Translations under genes and position numbers: made by a program
Notes under the pieces: model-generated
What the model was told of the DNA's origin: nothing
The model's database searches: none
Seen by the model: the letters and a program-made list of their open reading frames with translations, nothing else
Shown here: one piece after another, positions 46,243-57,196 of the stretch
Layout: each line of letters opens with the position of its first letter
Numbering within the stretch: position 1 is the stretch's first letter
Assembly (NCBI GenBank): GCA_023935145.1
Contig: CM043705.1
Location: forward strand, 52,398,084-52,462,083
Length of the DNA stretch: 64,000 nt
Direction: 5' to 3'
Origin: Bretschneidera sinensis
Taxonomy: Eukaryota > Streptophyta > Magnoliopsida > Brassicales > Akaniaceae

Positions 46243-47555
46243 TGATAAGTGCTTAAATATTCATATTTAAGCTCCTTAATTTACATGTGTTAAGTTCTTT
46301 GTCTATATGTTTTAGTTTGCTTTACTTCATTTTGTGTGTTTCATATGTTTTTATAGGTCTTGGAGAAAAAGGAAGCAGTTTTGGCACTTAAGGGAAGAAG
46401 CCTGGAAATCTTGAAGCAGCTTCTGGTCAAAGTGCGATTGATCGCACTACTGCATGCGATCGAGCGCACATGCGATCGTTCGCACACATGAAGGATCAAG
46501 TGCAGCAATGCGATCGAGCACAAGACGCATGCGATCGAGCGCACATGTACGGGCGTGAATAGTAAACTGCAGAACCATATTTTGGAAATAACCCTATTTT
46601 GGAAATAAAGGAGTCTTGTGTTTTAGGAAAGTTTAGGAACTCATGAGCCTTCTAGGACTACTCAAGCCCTATAAATACACCTGTAAAGCACACAAAAATC
46701 ATGGAATCACTTCTTCTATCTTTTACTTTTAGCTTGGAGAAGGAAACTGTGGAGGAGAATTGACGACTCTTCTCTCGGGTTTCTTCTTTCCTTTATTTTT
46801 ATTATGTATACTTAACTTTTAGTAAGGGCTTGGTTGAAGCCCTAATTATGTTTACTCAATAAATTTAGTATTGGCGCCTTTGCGATATTTATGTTGTGTT
46901 GCTTAACTTGGTTAATACCTGCTTTTATTTAAATTCCTTATATGTATATGTCTGATCAATATGTGCATGTGGTATGGACTTGTTAATTAGATCAATTTGG
47001 ATGACCGAGTCATGGGTCTGACATTAGTAACAAAAGATATCCACACCAGATTCTTGGGTTAATCAACATGGAAAACTAAGAGTAGATACCATGCCCTAGG
47101 TCCCGTGTGGTTGTCGATTTCCACAGATTCTATGCTCTCTTAAGGAACAACTCAGCATACACCAGGTTGAATCCCTTGAGAGAGAAAAGAGTTAGAGAAC
47201 TCATTGCTTAGGGAGATCAATAGCTTAAGGAGTAGATACCATGCCCTTAGGTTGAGAAACATTAGGTATTCATGACATGAGTAAAGCATTGGCATACTGT
47301 TTTGTTGTGGTAGTATGATTAGTGGTGGATATCAAGTCCCTACGCCTTTATCTTTATTATTTTACCTTTATCAAAATCAACTCTTTTATTATTTCTATCT
47401 TTTTACATTGCGAATATAATTCTAAATCGAACTTTACTAATCCCTGTGGAGATGATCTTGCTTTCGCACACTATACTACAATGTTGACCTTGTGTACTTA
47501 CAAGTAAAACGAGTGTGATTATTTGCCCAGTAATTTAGGTGGATAATCGCTCAAC
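46243..47555 (+). repeat. 3' LTR of element A
   Basis: 1313 bp, TGATAAGTGC to CGCTCAAC. It contains a cluster of GCGATCGAGCGCA-like motifs at 46430-46550 and, 120 bp further on, CTATAAATA (46669-46677), a good TATA box. Confidence 0.85.
46669..46677 (+). promoter_or_regulatory. LTR TATA box (element A)
   Basis: CTATAAATA followed by CACCTGTAAAGCACAC. The same sequence lies at the same place in the other LTR copies (for example inverted at about 49168 and 54720), so it is the likely transcription signal of the family. Confidence 0.65.
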
Positions 47556-48241
47556 TAACAGGTCCATACCACATGCATACGCTGGCCATACACATACATA
47601 TGAGGAATTTAAATAAGCACAGACATTAATCAAGTTAAGCAACATAATAAAGGCTATTGGCAAAGATTTATCAATGAATAAATATATAAGAAAGCATAAC
47701 TAGGGCTTCAATCGAGCCTTATAAGAAAGTTAGTTACACATGCTGTCTAAAAACATCATATATAAACTAAACATAAAGAGAAGAATAAACCCGAGAGAAG
47801 AGGCGTCAATTCTCTCCCAAAGCTTACAACTCCAAGTAAGAGCTAAGAGAAGTGTTCTCTAAGTTGTGGTGGATTGTGTGTGCTTTACAGGTGCATTTAT
47901 AGGTCTTTGAGAAGTCCTAATAGGCCCATAAGTTCCTAAAAATTTCCTAAAAACAAAACTCTTTTATTTCCAAAATAAGGTTTTGTAGTTTACTGTTCAC
48001 GCCCGTATATGTGCGCTCGATCTCATGTGTCTTGCGCTCGATCGCAGTGCAGCGCTCGATCCCTCTTGTGTGCGCATGATCGCATTGCATATTGCGATCG
48101 ATCGCAGTTTGTCCAGAGACTACTCCAAGGATTCCAGGCTTCTTCCTTTAAGTGCCAAAATTGCTTCTTTTTCTCCAAGATCCTATAAAAACATGTAAAA
48201 CACACAAATGGAGTATTTAAGCACCTATCACATCAAAAAAT
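47556..48241 (-). repeat. Partial Athila-type LTR plus primer-site remnant, minus
   Basis: The promoter half of an LTR (48230 back to 47556), cut at ctaacaggtcc. Between it and the next complete LTR are 11 bases (catcaaaaaat) that correspond to the first bases of the PBS region, so nearly the whole internal region of one element has been lost. Confidence 0.75.
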
Positions 48242-49581
48242 TGTTGAGTGATTATTATCCACCTAAATTAATGGGTGAATAATCGCACTCGTTTTACTTG
48301 CAAGTGCACAAGGTCAACAGTGTAGTATAGTGTGTGAAAGCAAGGTCATCTCCACAGGGAATGGCAAAGTTCGGTTTTAGAATTAGTTTTTTTAAAGTAA
48401 AAAGAAATAAATAAGTGTTGAATGTGAGTGATAATAATAAAGACATAGGGCTTTGATATCCATCACTAGTCATACTTTCCCTATTGTAATAGGTCAATGC
48501 ACTAGCCTTATCATGTGTACCTACTGGTTGCCAACCTAAGGCATTGTATCTACTCCTTAAGCTATTGATCTCCCTAAGCAACGAGTTAGGCATGGTATCT
48601 ACTCTAACTCTTTTCTTCCTTAAGGGATTCAGCATGGTATCTGCTTGAGTTGTTCCTTAAGAAATCATAAGTACTACGGAAATCGACAACCACATGAGAC
48701 CTAGGGCATGGTATTTACTCCCGGTTTCCCATGTTGATTAACCCAGGTATCTGGATAAGATATCTCTCATTACTAATGTTAGACCTAGGACTCGGTCATC
48801 CAAATTGATCTAACTAACAGGTCCATACCACATGCATACGCTGGCCATACACATACATATGAGGAATTTAAATAAGCACAGACATTAATCAAGTTAAGCA
48901 ACATAATAAAGGCTATTAGCAAAGATTTATCAATGAATAAATATATGAGAAAGCATAACTAGGGCTTCAATCGAGCTCTATAATAAAGTTAGTTACACAT
49001 GCTGTCTAAAAACATCATATATAAACTAAACATAAAGAGAAGAATAAACCCGAGAGAAGAGGCGTCAATTCTCTCCCAAAGCTTACAACTCCAAGAAAGA
49101 GCTAAGAGAAGTGTTCTCTAAGTTGTGATCTAAGAAGTGATTATTTGTGTGCGCTTTACATGTGTATTTATAGGGCTTGAGTAGTCCTAGAAGGCTCATG
49201 AGTTCCTAAACTTTCCTAAAACCCAAAACTCCTTTATTTCCAAAATAGGGTTCTGCAGTTTACTGTTCACGCCCATACATGTGCACTCGATCGCATATGT
49301 CTTGCGCTCGATCGCATTGCTGCACTCGATCCTTCATGTGTGCGAACAATCGCATGTGCGCTCGATCGCAGTGTATGATGCGATCGATCGCAGCTTGACC
49401 AGAGACTGCTCAAGGATTTCCAGGCTTCTTCCTTTAAGTGCCAAAACTGCTTCTTTTCTTCCAAGACCCTATAAACACATGTAAAACACATAAATGAAGT
49501 AAAATAGACTAAAATAACATAACTAATGACCTAACAAATGTAAATAAGGGGGCTTAAATATGAATATTTAAGCACCTATCA
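48242..49581 (-). repeat. 3' LTR of element B
   Basis: 1340 bp. It is bordered by a PPT on one side and by a PBS remnant on the other, so it serves as 3' LTR of B and as former 5' LTR of the vanished neighbour. The GATCGCA cluster is at about 49285-49395. Confidence 0.88.
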
Positions 49582-51023
49582 CACCCCAAAACTTATATAT
49601 TGTTAGTCCCTTAGCAATATTAAACAAAACTAAAATGAAAATTAACAATACACAGATAGATCCAATGTTCGTAGTGTCCACAAAAGTTTAAGTCTTAACA
49701 CAAAAGTATGATGTGCATTCATGAGCAAACTTAACAGATATAAACATATTTTTGCAATGAATAAGAGTTTTGAACGCAAATCACTTTCATAAGGCAATTT
49801 AAGACATCACAAGCTCGACTTTGGTGTATGGTGAACTAGTACATAAAAGATTGGGTTTCCAAGTAATTCAAATGTGTAGTGTTTCGATGACTCAAGATTC
49901 ACCAAACTTCCTATTAGAGTCAACAAAGATGGCATAGATTTTCTTCTTTTCTTTTATTTGTGAGATTTTTGCCAAGTTAGTTCCCTTAAGCTTTCTTTTT
50001 GACTCGTGTAACGAGCATTTAGCCAGTGACTCCCAAACCAGATGGTTTTAGGGCATTAGGTGTAAAGACACCCCTAAGGACTTACTAGCTCGAGTAAAAA
50101 AGGCTACGAAACTAACTGGTCTTAATGCTACCATTCAGAATTTTCAATTTTTTGACGTGACACTCAATGCTTACTGAGGCAAGAGGGCTAGTTACTCAGT
50201 GGGAAGTTCTTTTTAATGATTATTTAAGATTTTCCACCTTTTGATGTGACACTCAATGCTTACTGAGGCAAGAGGGCCAGTTACTCAGTGGAAAGTTCTT
50301 TTTAATGATCATTAGGAGCATTTATTTTTTTCTTTCGAGCACTAATCAATCTTTTCTATTTTTATATGCCAAAATGTCAATCTAATAAGTCATCTAATTC
50401 ACAGTTAAGCAAAAGAAACATACACATCCAAATAACATGTCATACCCCACACAGTTATGTGCTAGTGTGCTTGTGGTAATTTAGGTCAAACTTGTGAATC
50501 CTTAAATGTCTAAAAGGCAGTGATCTAGGTTCAAAACTTGATTATTGGCCTATATGTTCAAAGTGTTAAGCTCGCTGATGAAGTCAAATCATAAAGTTTT
50601 GTTTACATCGGAAGAAAAAAGTTTATTGGACAGAATGGACATGCATTTATCTATGAAAATAACAACAAAACAGAAAAATGTGGGACATAGTGAGTGTGTG
50701 AATATGTCTCCATACCCCCAAACATAAATTTCACATTGTCCCCAATGTGTGAATAGCATGGAGGGAGCTGACCTGGGAGATGGAGAACTGATGGCTGGCA
50801 TGGCTCGTAGCACGCCCCCAAACTTCAACTAGATGCACTCACGCTGTCCTTGAAAAAAGAAAGAGAAACAAACATAAAATGGAAACAAGTAATAATAAAC
50901 AGATAGAAAAATAAACTAGGAAATATGAATAATAAAAGAAACTAATAAAAAGGACATGCTTTGAGGTGCCTCCCATAAGCGCTAAGTTTAACATCTTCAG
51001 CCAGACGAGGTATTCTCTCAACT
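49582..51023 (-). other. Non-coding 3' internal region of element B
   Basis: No long frame. It contains a local duplication (tgacactcaatgcttactgaggcaagagg twice, about 50155-50290) and the same sequence order as 44907-46242 of element A. Confidence 0.6.
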
Positions 51024-51965
51024 TTAGTATTTTGGTAGGGAGTACTTAAAGTTCACTTCATGTGGCTCAAGTGCTCTTGGTGGTGTTGCACATTCATCAT
51101 GACTCAATCCTTTCAGTGTATTCAAATGTGATTTCTTCTTATCACCCGGTCTTGGATGCATAGGATAGACTTTAGAGAGGTGCATAGCTTCCAAGATGTT
51201 ATCAGGGACAGTTTCTGATGCAGGCTCAATATCCGATCTTATGAAGCTATGGGTGAGGGTGGCCTCCAATGGATCAGTGTGATGGACCTGAAAAACTTGC
51301 TTGACAGCACTTTGCATCATACATTCATTAAAACATTCATCATCATTATCATCTTGGGGTAATTTCATTGCATCAAATATCTTAAATTTTATTGTCTCTC
51401 CATTTACCGTCATATTTACAATACCCTTTTTCACATTAATTATTGTATCAACAGTTCTCATAAAGAGTCTTCCTAAGATGATGGGTAGAGGTAATGGCAT
51501 AGGGCATTCTTCCATATCTAATACAATGAAGTCAGCAGGCAAAATAAACTCACATACCTTGACCAAGACATTTTCAAGTATACCTCTAGGTTTTTTGATG
51601 CTTCTATCTACCAATTGCAAAGTGATGGAGGTTGGTTGAAGCTCCCCCAAACCTAGCTTTTCAACTACAGTGTATGGTAGCAAATTGACACTTGCTCCTA
51701 AATCTAGTAATGCTCGCTCAAACAACTGATCACCTATCCTACATGGAATAGTAAAACTACCCGGATCTTTTAGTTTTGGTGGTAGATTTCTTAACAATAT
51801 TGCACTTACCTCTTCAGTTAGAGCCACTGTTTCATGTTCTTGAAACTTTCTTTTATTAGTGCAATAATCTTTTAAAAATTTAACATAAGCAGGAATTTGT
51901 TTAATTGCATTTAATAAGGGAATGTTAATTTCTACTTTTCTCAAAGTATCAAAAATATCAAGCAA
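51024..51965 (-). CDS. Aspartic protease region of Athila-like element B
   Basis: A 313-codon open frame: NAIKQIPAYVKFLKDYCTNK, KDPGSFTIPCRIGDQLFERA, LLDLGASVNLLPYTVVEKLG, FIVLDMEECPMPLPLPIILG, RLFMRTVDTIINVKKG. This is the retropepsin-like domain typical of Athila polyproteins. The catalytic triplet is DLG in both B and C, so a shared Leu at that place is probably inherited rather than a recent lesion. The frame ends EVNFKYSLPKY, where RT would be expected to follow but does not. Confidence 0.85.
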   Translation of the reverse strand: MLDIFDTLRKVEINIPLLNAIKQIPAYVKFLKDYCTNKRKFQEHETVALTEEVSAILLRNLPPKLKDPGSFTIPCRIGDQLFERALLDLGASVNLLPYTVVEKLGLGELQPTSITLQLVDRSIKKPRGILENVLVKVCEFILPADFIVLDMEECPMPLPLPIILGRLFMRTVDTIINVKKGIVNMTVNGETIKFKIFDAMKLPQDDNDDECFNECMMQSAVKQVFQVHHTDPLEATLTHSFIRSDIEPASETVPDNILEAMHLSKVYPMHPRPGDKKKSHLNTLKGLSHDECATPPRALEPHEVNFKYSLPKY

Positions 51966-52298
51966 TTTATCTTTCTTTGGTCTTACTAACCTTTGAGGGA
52001 AGGGTGGTGCATTCCACTTCTCTACTTCACTTACCTTGGATGCGGACGGCTTAGCTTGAGATGCTTGAGCTGGCTCATTAACTCCTATGATTTTACCATT
52101 TCGGAGAGTTGTAACGGCTTTTAGCTACTGATGTCCTCTTGGATTTGGTATTGTTTGTGCTGGAAGTTCACCTTGCTTTATGTAACTTAGCTCCTTAGCT
52201 AATTGCCCCATTTGTTCTTCTAGCCTTTGAGTGGTTTGTTTTTGGTGATCTAATGAAGTCATCAATGTTGTCATTAGTTGCTGTTGTTGAGTGGCTAA

Positions 52299-53470
52299 TT
52301 ACTTTACAAGACTTTCTAGACCATCCTTCTTGGGTTCTGGAACTGGTTGGGCTGCTTTATGGAAGTTCCTTTGTTGCCCTTGAAGGTTCAAGGTGTTTTG
52401 ATTGTTGCTCCATGAGAGGTTAGGGTGGTCTCGCCATCCAGGGTTGTATGTATTTGCATATGCATTGTTCGGTCCCACATAGTTTGCTTGCTCGGGATCT
52501 GTAGATGAATACAAATGGCAGGTCTCAGTAGTGTGATCAAATTGAGAACATAAAGCACATACCTGGCTTTGAGTAACTTGTGGTCGAGGAGAGATGTTTT
52601 GAGTAGACATGGCTTTTACAATCATATCTAGCCTCATATCTAGCTTCCTCTCCAAAGCAGCTATTTGGGCAGAAGGTCCACCATTCAGAGTAACCTCATA
52701 TATACCTTTGCTCTTGAATCCTTGTCTACCTCTAGCGGAGAATTGTTGGGTATGCTCACTCAATGCCTCAAACAGCTCCATGGCTTCTTCACTGCTCTTT
52801 TCCATCAGCACACCTCCATAACCAGAATCAGCAATACCTTTATTCATGTCATTTAGACCCTCATAAAAGGATAGTACCAGCTCATCTTGAGGTAGTTTGT
52901 GGTGTGGGCATTTGAGTAGTAGCTCGTTGAAGTGTCCCCATGCCTCAAAGAACAGATCTCCATCCCTTTGTTGGAAGGATTAGATCTCCTTCCTCATTTG
53001 CCTCGTCTTTTGGGCTGGGAAGAACTTCCTTAAGAATTTGCCAGCCAACTCCTCCCAAGTGTGGATTGAAACAGTAGGCAAAGAATTGTACTATAACTTA
53101 GCATTATCTTTTAAGGAAAAGGGAAATAGAATTAACCTTATTCCTTTTTGGTCTAGGCCCTGGATGTGCTGAAATTTGCAGAGATCAAAGAATTCCCGAA
53201 GGTGCAAGTGTGGATCCTCTGCTGGTGTACCCCTAAAGTAAGTCAAAGCATTGAGTATCTACGGGGATATGTAATAGTTGCCCTCTGCTTCAGGTTGATA
53301 TGCAATGCATGAAGGATGGTTGAGGCTCTGTGGGATGAAGGATTGCTTCATCGGTCTTCGTGCAGGTGGTTACTGGATTTCTAGCTGTTTCGACATTGAT
53401 GCTTCTTCCATGAATTCCTCTTCTTCCTCCTCAAAGTTGTTTCTAAGATTTCATCGGATGGTCCACTCAA
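52299..53470 (-). pseudogene. Gag region of Athila-like element B
   Basis: The open piece 52847-52299 (182 codons) holds EEAMELFEALSEHTQQFSAR, AALERKLDMRLDMIVKAMS, the Cys/His motif CALCSQFDHTTETCHLY, NNAYANTYNPGWRDHPNLSW and a Gln-rich region. The upstream part of gag (to about 53470) is interrupted by stops, for example before 52847 and near 52980. Confidence 0.8.
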
Positions 53471-53774
53471 GCTCGGGATCAAGGGGAAAGACTGTTGGAT
53501 GTCGGGATCGACGTCCGTGCATGAATCAGGTAAAACAGCTTCACTACAGCAGTTCAACTCAGCTGCTCGGGTAACTCTCTGTCCTATTTGCGCTCGATCG
53601 CACAGAAGGTTGCGATCGATTGCAAGTATAATAGAACCACTGATTAGGGTTTGATGTACCTAAAACAAAAGGAGAAATCGATTAGGGTTTGATGAAAAGT
53701 AGAAATAAAGATGGTAAATAAAATAAAAACGATGATTAAACGAAAGTAATCCTAAAATGAAATTTAGCACAATC

Positions 53775-53792
53775 TCCGGCAACGGCGCCAAA
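53775..53792 (-). other. tRNA-Asp-type primer binding site (element B)
   Basis: On the minus strand TGGCGCCGTTGCCGGAGA, five bases after the LTR end. One mismatch to the site in element A. Confidence 0.88.
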
Positions 53793-53797
53793 AACTT

Positions 53798-55190
53798 GTT
53801 AATCGATTATATATCTAAATAAATAAGTAAATAATCGCACTTGTTTTACTTGCAAGTGCATAAGGTCAACAGTGTAGTATAGTGTGCGAAAGCAAGGTCA
53901 TCTCCATAGGGAATGGTAAAGTTCGGTTTTAGAATTAGTTTCTTTAAAGTAAAAAGAAATAAATAACTGTTGAATGTGAGTGATAATAATAAAGACATAG
54001 GGCTTTGATATCCACCACTAGTCATACTTTCCCAATTGTAATAGGTCAATGCACTAGCCTTATCATGTATACCTACTGTTTGCCAACCTAAGGGCATGGT
54101 ATCTACTCCTTAAGCTATTGATCTCCCCAAGCAATGAGTTAGGCATGGTATCTACTCTAACCCTTTTCTTCCTTAAGGGATTCAGCATGGTATCTGCTTG
54201 AGTTATTCCTTAAGAAAGCATAAGTACTATGGAAATCGACAACCACATGAGACCTAGGGCATGGTATCTACTCCTGGTTTCCTATGTTGATTAACCCGGG
54301 TATCCGGATAAGATATCCCTCGTTACTAATGTTAGACCCAGGACTCGATCATCCAAATTGATCTAACTAACAGGTCCATACCACATGCATACGCTGGCCA
54401 TACACATACATATGAGGAATTTAAATAAGCACAGACATTAAACAAGTTAAGCAACATAATAAAGGCTATTGGCAAAGATTTATCAATGAATAAATATATG
54501 AGAAAGCATAACTAGGGATTCAATCGAGCCCTATAAGAAAGTTAGTTACAAATGCTATCTAAAAACATCAAATATAAACTAAACATTAAGAGAAGAATAA
54601 ACCCGAGAGAAGAAGCGTCAATTCTCTCCCAAAGCTTACAACTCCAAGAAAGAGCTAAGAGAAGTGTTCTCTAAGTTGTGATCTAAGAAGTGATTATTTG
54701 TGTGTGCTTTATAGGTGTATTTATAGGGCTTGAGTAGTCCTAGAAGGCTCATGAGTTCCTAAACTTTCCTAAAACACAAAACTCCTTTATTTCCAAAATA
54801 GGGTTATTTCTAAAATAGGGTTATTTCCAAAATAAGGTTCTGTAGTTTACCGTTCACGCCCATACATGTGCGCTCGATCGCATGTGTCTTGCGCTCGATC
54901 GCATTGCTGCGCTCGATCCTTCATGTGTGTGAACAATCGCATGTGCGCTCGATCGCAGTGTATGATGCGATCGATCGCAGTGTATGATGCGATCGATCGC
55001 AGCTTGACCAGAGACTGCTCCAGGATTTCCAGGCTTCTTCCTTTAAGTGCCAAAACTGCTTATTTTCTTCCAAGACCCTATAAACACATGTAAAACACAC
55101 AAATGAAGAAAAATGGACCAAAATAACATAACTAAGGACCTAACAAATGTAAATAAGGGGGCTTAAATATGAATATTTAAGCACCTATCA
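53798..55190 (-). repeat. 5' LTR of element B
   Basis: 1393 bp. Longer than the 3' LTR mainly because of an extra tgtatgatgcgatcgatcgcag unit (about 54957-55000) and an extra 'ttatttccaaaatagg' unit (near 54800), i.e. tandem-repeat slippage. Confidence 0.88.
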
Positions 55191-55990
55191 CTTAACTCAA
55201 GGGGCTTCCGACTCCACATCTCTTCGGGAGTCTTGAGCACTATAGCTCTAGAGGGTGATCTATTAACCAAATATGCAACAGTAGACACAGCTTCCCCCCA
55301 AAAATATTTTGGTAAACCAGACCCAATCAACATGCACCTAACCTTTTCCATAAGGGTCCTATTCATCCTCTCAGCAACTCCATTTTGCTGAGAGGTTTTC
55401 ACAACCGTTCTATGTCTTAGAATCCCATTTAACTCATAGAATTTATCAAAATCTTTATTAAAAAATTCTAAGCTATTATCGGTTCGTAAAACCTTAACTA
55501 CCCTACCTGTTTGAGTCTCTAGTAACTTTTTCCACACCACAAATTTATTCAAAGCATCTGATTTATTTTTAAGCAAATAAACCTAAACCTTTCTTGAATA
55601 ATCATCAATTAAAGACAGAAAGTAAAGATTACCTCCCTGTGTTGGTGTTCTTGTTGGTCCTCAAAAGTCCGCATGAATGTAGTCAAGAATGCCCTTAGAC
55701 TTGTGCACTCCGGTGTTGAAGCTGACCCGGTGTTGCTTCCCAAGAAAGTAGCACTCGCAGAAATTGAGTTTCTCTACTTTGTCACCATCAAGTAGACTAT
55801 CCTTGCTGAGAACTTGCAGGCACTTTTCGCTCATATGTCCTGAGCGAGTGTGCCAAAAGGGCTGCTTTATCCATCTCAGCCATCAAGCTTGCTGCTTGAT
55901 CCTTGATTTCTGTCTCTCCGATCATCTCATAAAGAACATCCTTTATTACTGCTTTGATCACTATCAAAGATTCCTTGGTTACCTTGATCT
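55191..55990 (-). pseudogene. Copia #1 integrase, upstream part
   Basis: Minus frame 55576-55191: NKFVVWKKLLETQTGRVVKV, LRTDNSLEFFNKDFDKFYEL, KTSQQNGVAERMNRTLMEKV, YFWGEAVSTVAYLVNRSPS, KPLELS. It is preceded (55600-55990) by the pre-integrase zinc region in broken frames. The last 310 bp duplicate what is also found at 42497-42808. Confidence 0.85.
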
Positions 55991-56260
55991 TTCCTCATTC
56001 TAATGAGATCAAATTTCTTCTCAAATCCGGAAGATACCTCACATTCTGCAGTAGCCTTGTGACTCCATCAAGCATCCTCAACTGGATGTCTCCTATCCCC
56101 CTCGCTTGGCAAGAAGTATCATTCCCCAAGAATACCTTTCCATCATTGGTTTCTTGGAAATTCTTGAACCAATCCCTGTGAGGGCACATGTGATAAGTGC
56201 ATCCAAAATCCAGGACCCTCCTTATTATAGTAGAAGCATCGCCTTCCTCCAAACTTCAGT
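55991..56260 (-). pseudogene. Copia #1 protease
   Basis: Frame 56252-55995: RRVLDFGCTYHMCPHRDWF, KVFLGNDTSCQARGIGDIQL, VRYLPDLRRNLISLE. The active-site triplet, normally DSG in copia proteases, reads DFG. Confidence 0.85.
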
Positions 56261-56960
56261 TTGGAATACGATCTCCCATGGCTCTGCCTTCTACACTTTG
56301 ATTTCTCCCGGTAGTTTCCATGGACGCTACTGCCATACCGAGTTGTTGGCCTTCCTCTAACGAACAGCCCTTCCTCACTTAATGCTTCCCTCATCTTGGC
56401 TTTGAAATCATGAGCCTTTATAGCATTGATCACAATTTCTTTAGTTAGTGTATATCTTCCATATTCAATAGCATTAATCAAACTTTCAAAATAATCAGGA
56501 TGAGAATTCAATAACATAATAGCCAATTGTTCATCCGGGAATGTTATACTATAACTATTCAAATCTTGAACTAACTTATTAAACACATCAAGATTTTCTT
56601 GCAACTCTTTATTAGGATCCATTTTAAAAGCAAAGATTCATTTAAGAAGATAAATCTTATTAGGGAGAGTCTTGGTAAGAAACAACTCATCTAGTTTCTT
56701 CCATATGACAGCTAGATCTTCCGAGTCTCAGCATTCCCGTGTCACACTATCCAACATGTGCAGAAAGATGGTGCTATACACTATCTTCTTCATCTCAATC
56801 CGCTGGACCTCTGTGATAGTTGCTGAAAAATCATCATCTTATCCAATAGCCAAGTCCACCTTTTGTTGCATAAGAACAGCCTTGATTTTCCGCTTCCAAA
56901 GGGCAAAGTCTCCATTTCCATCAAACTTCTCAACAATAAAATTTGAACCCATCTTGCGGA
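56143..56960 (-). pseudogene. Copia #1 gag
   Basis: Starts near 56952 (MGSNFIVEKFDGNGDFALWK across one frameshift) and contains LTKTLPNKIYLLK, the open piece from 56622 (NLDVFNKLVQDLNSYSITFP, LLNSHPDYFESLINAIEYG) and a degraded zinc knuckle (CFYYNKEG, second Cys lost). The arrangement is that of Tork/Tnt1-type gag. Confidence 0.82.
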
Positions 56961-57183
56961 GAAAATTCCAAATTTATGCAGCACCCACAATTGCTTTCCA
57001 ACTTCTTTTAAACCTTAAGAACACGATCAAATCTTGATCCTATCACCGTTCTTGAATCACCCTCAAGAACCTGAATCAGATCTTGATCTCTACTCCATTC
57101 TTGAATCACCCAAGAAGTTACCTTTGATTCTTGGAGTCTTGCTCTGATACCTTCTGTTCCAACTCCAATACCCGCTCACCAAA

Positions 57184-57195
57184 GCTCTGATACCA
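57184..57195 (-). other. Primer binding site of copia #1 (initiator-Met tRNA)
   Basis: On the minus strand TGGTATCAGAGC begins one base after the 5' LTR end (CCAACA-A). Exact plant tRNA-iMet site. Confidence 0.92.
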
Positions 57196-57196
57196 T

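Larger units (their letters stand above)
42809..47555 (+). mobile_element. Athila-like gag-only element A (plus), 5' truncated
   Basis: A partial 5' LTR (42809-43687), primer site, internal region and 3' LTR (46243-47555). The only coding content is a gag-like stretch (about 44034-44906). The 3' LTR lacks its last base or two and is fused to a minus-oriented LTR piece at 47556. No polymerase or integrase is encoded. Confidence 0.8.
48242..55190 (-). mobile_element. Athila-like gag/protease element B (minus), structurally complete
   Basis: 5' LTR 55190-53798, primer site, internal region with gag and protease only, purine tract (aagttttggggtg) and 3' LTR 49581-48242. The length is 6.9 kb. With both LTRs, PBS and PPT but no RT or integrase, it fits the class of non-autonomous terminal-repeat retrotransposons that keep gag (TR-GAG). 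The reading frames are among the longest in the block. The flanks do not show a matching 5 bp duplication, because the left flank is another copy of the same family. Confidence 0.83.

Noticed and set aside
46430..46550. GCGATCGC-like palindromes as a sign of cyanobacterial (HIP1) contamination
   Set aside because: The motifs lie inside plant LTRs with tRNA-Asp primer sites and recur at the same LTR position in every copy.
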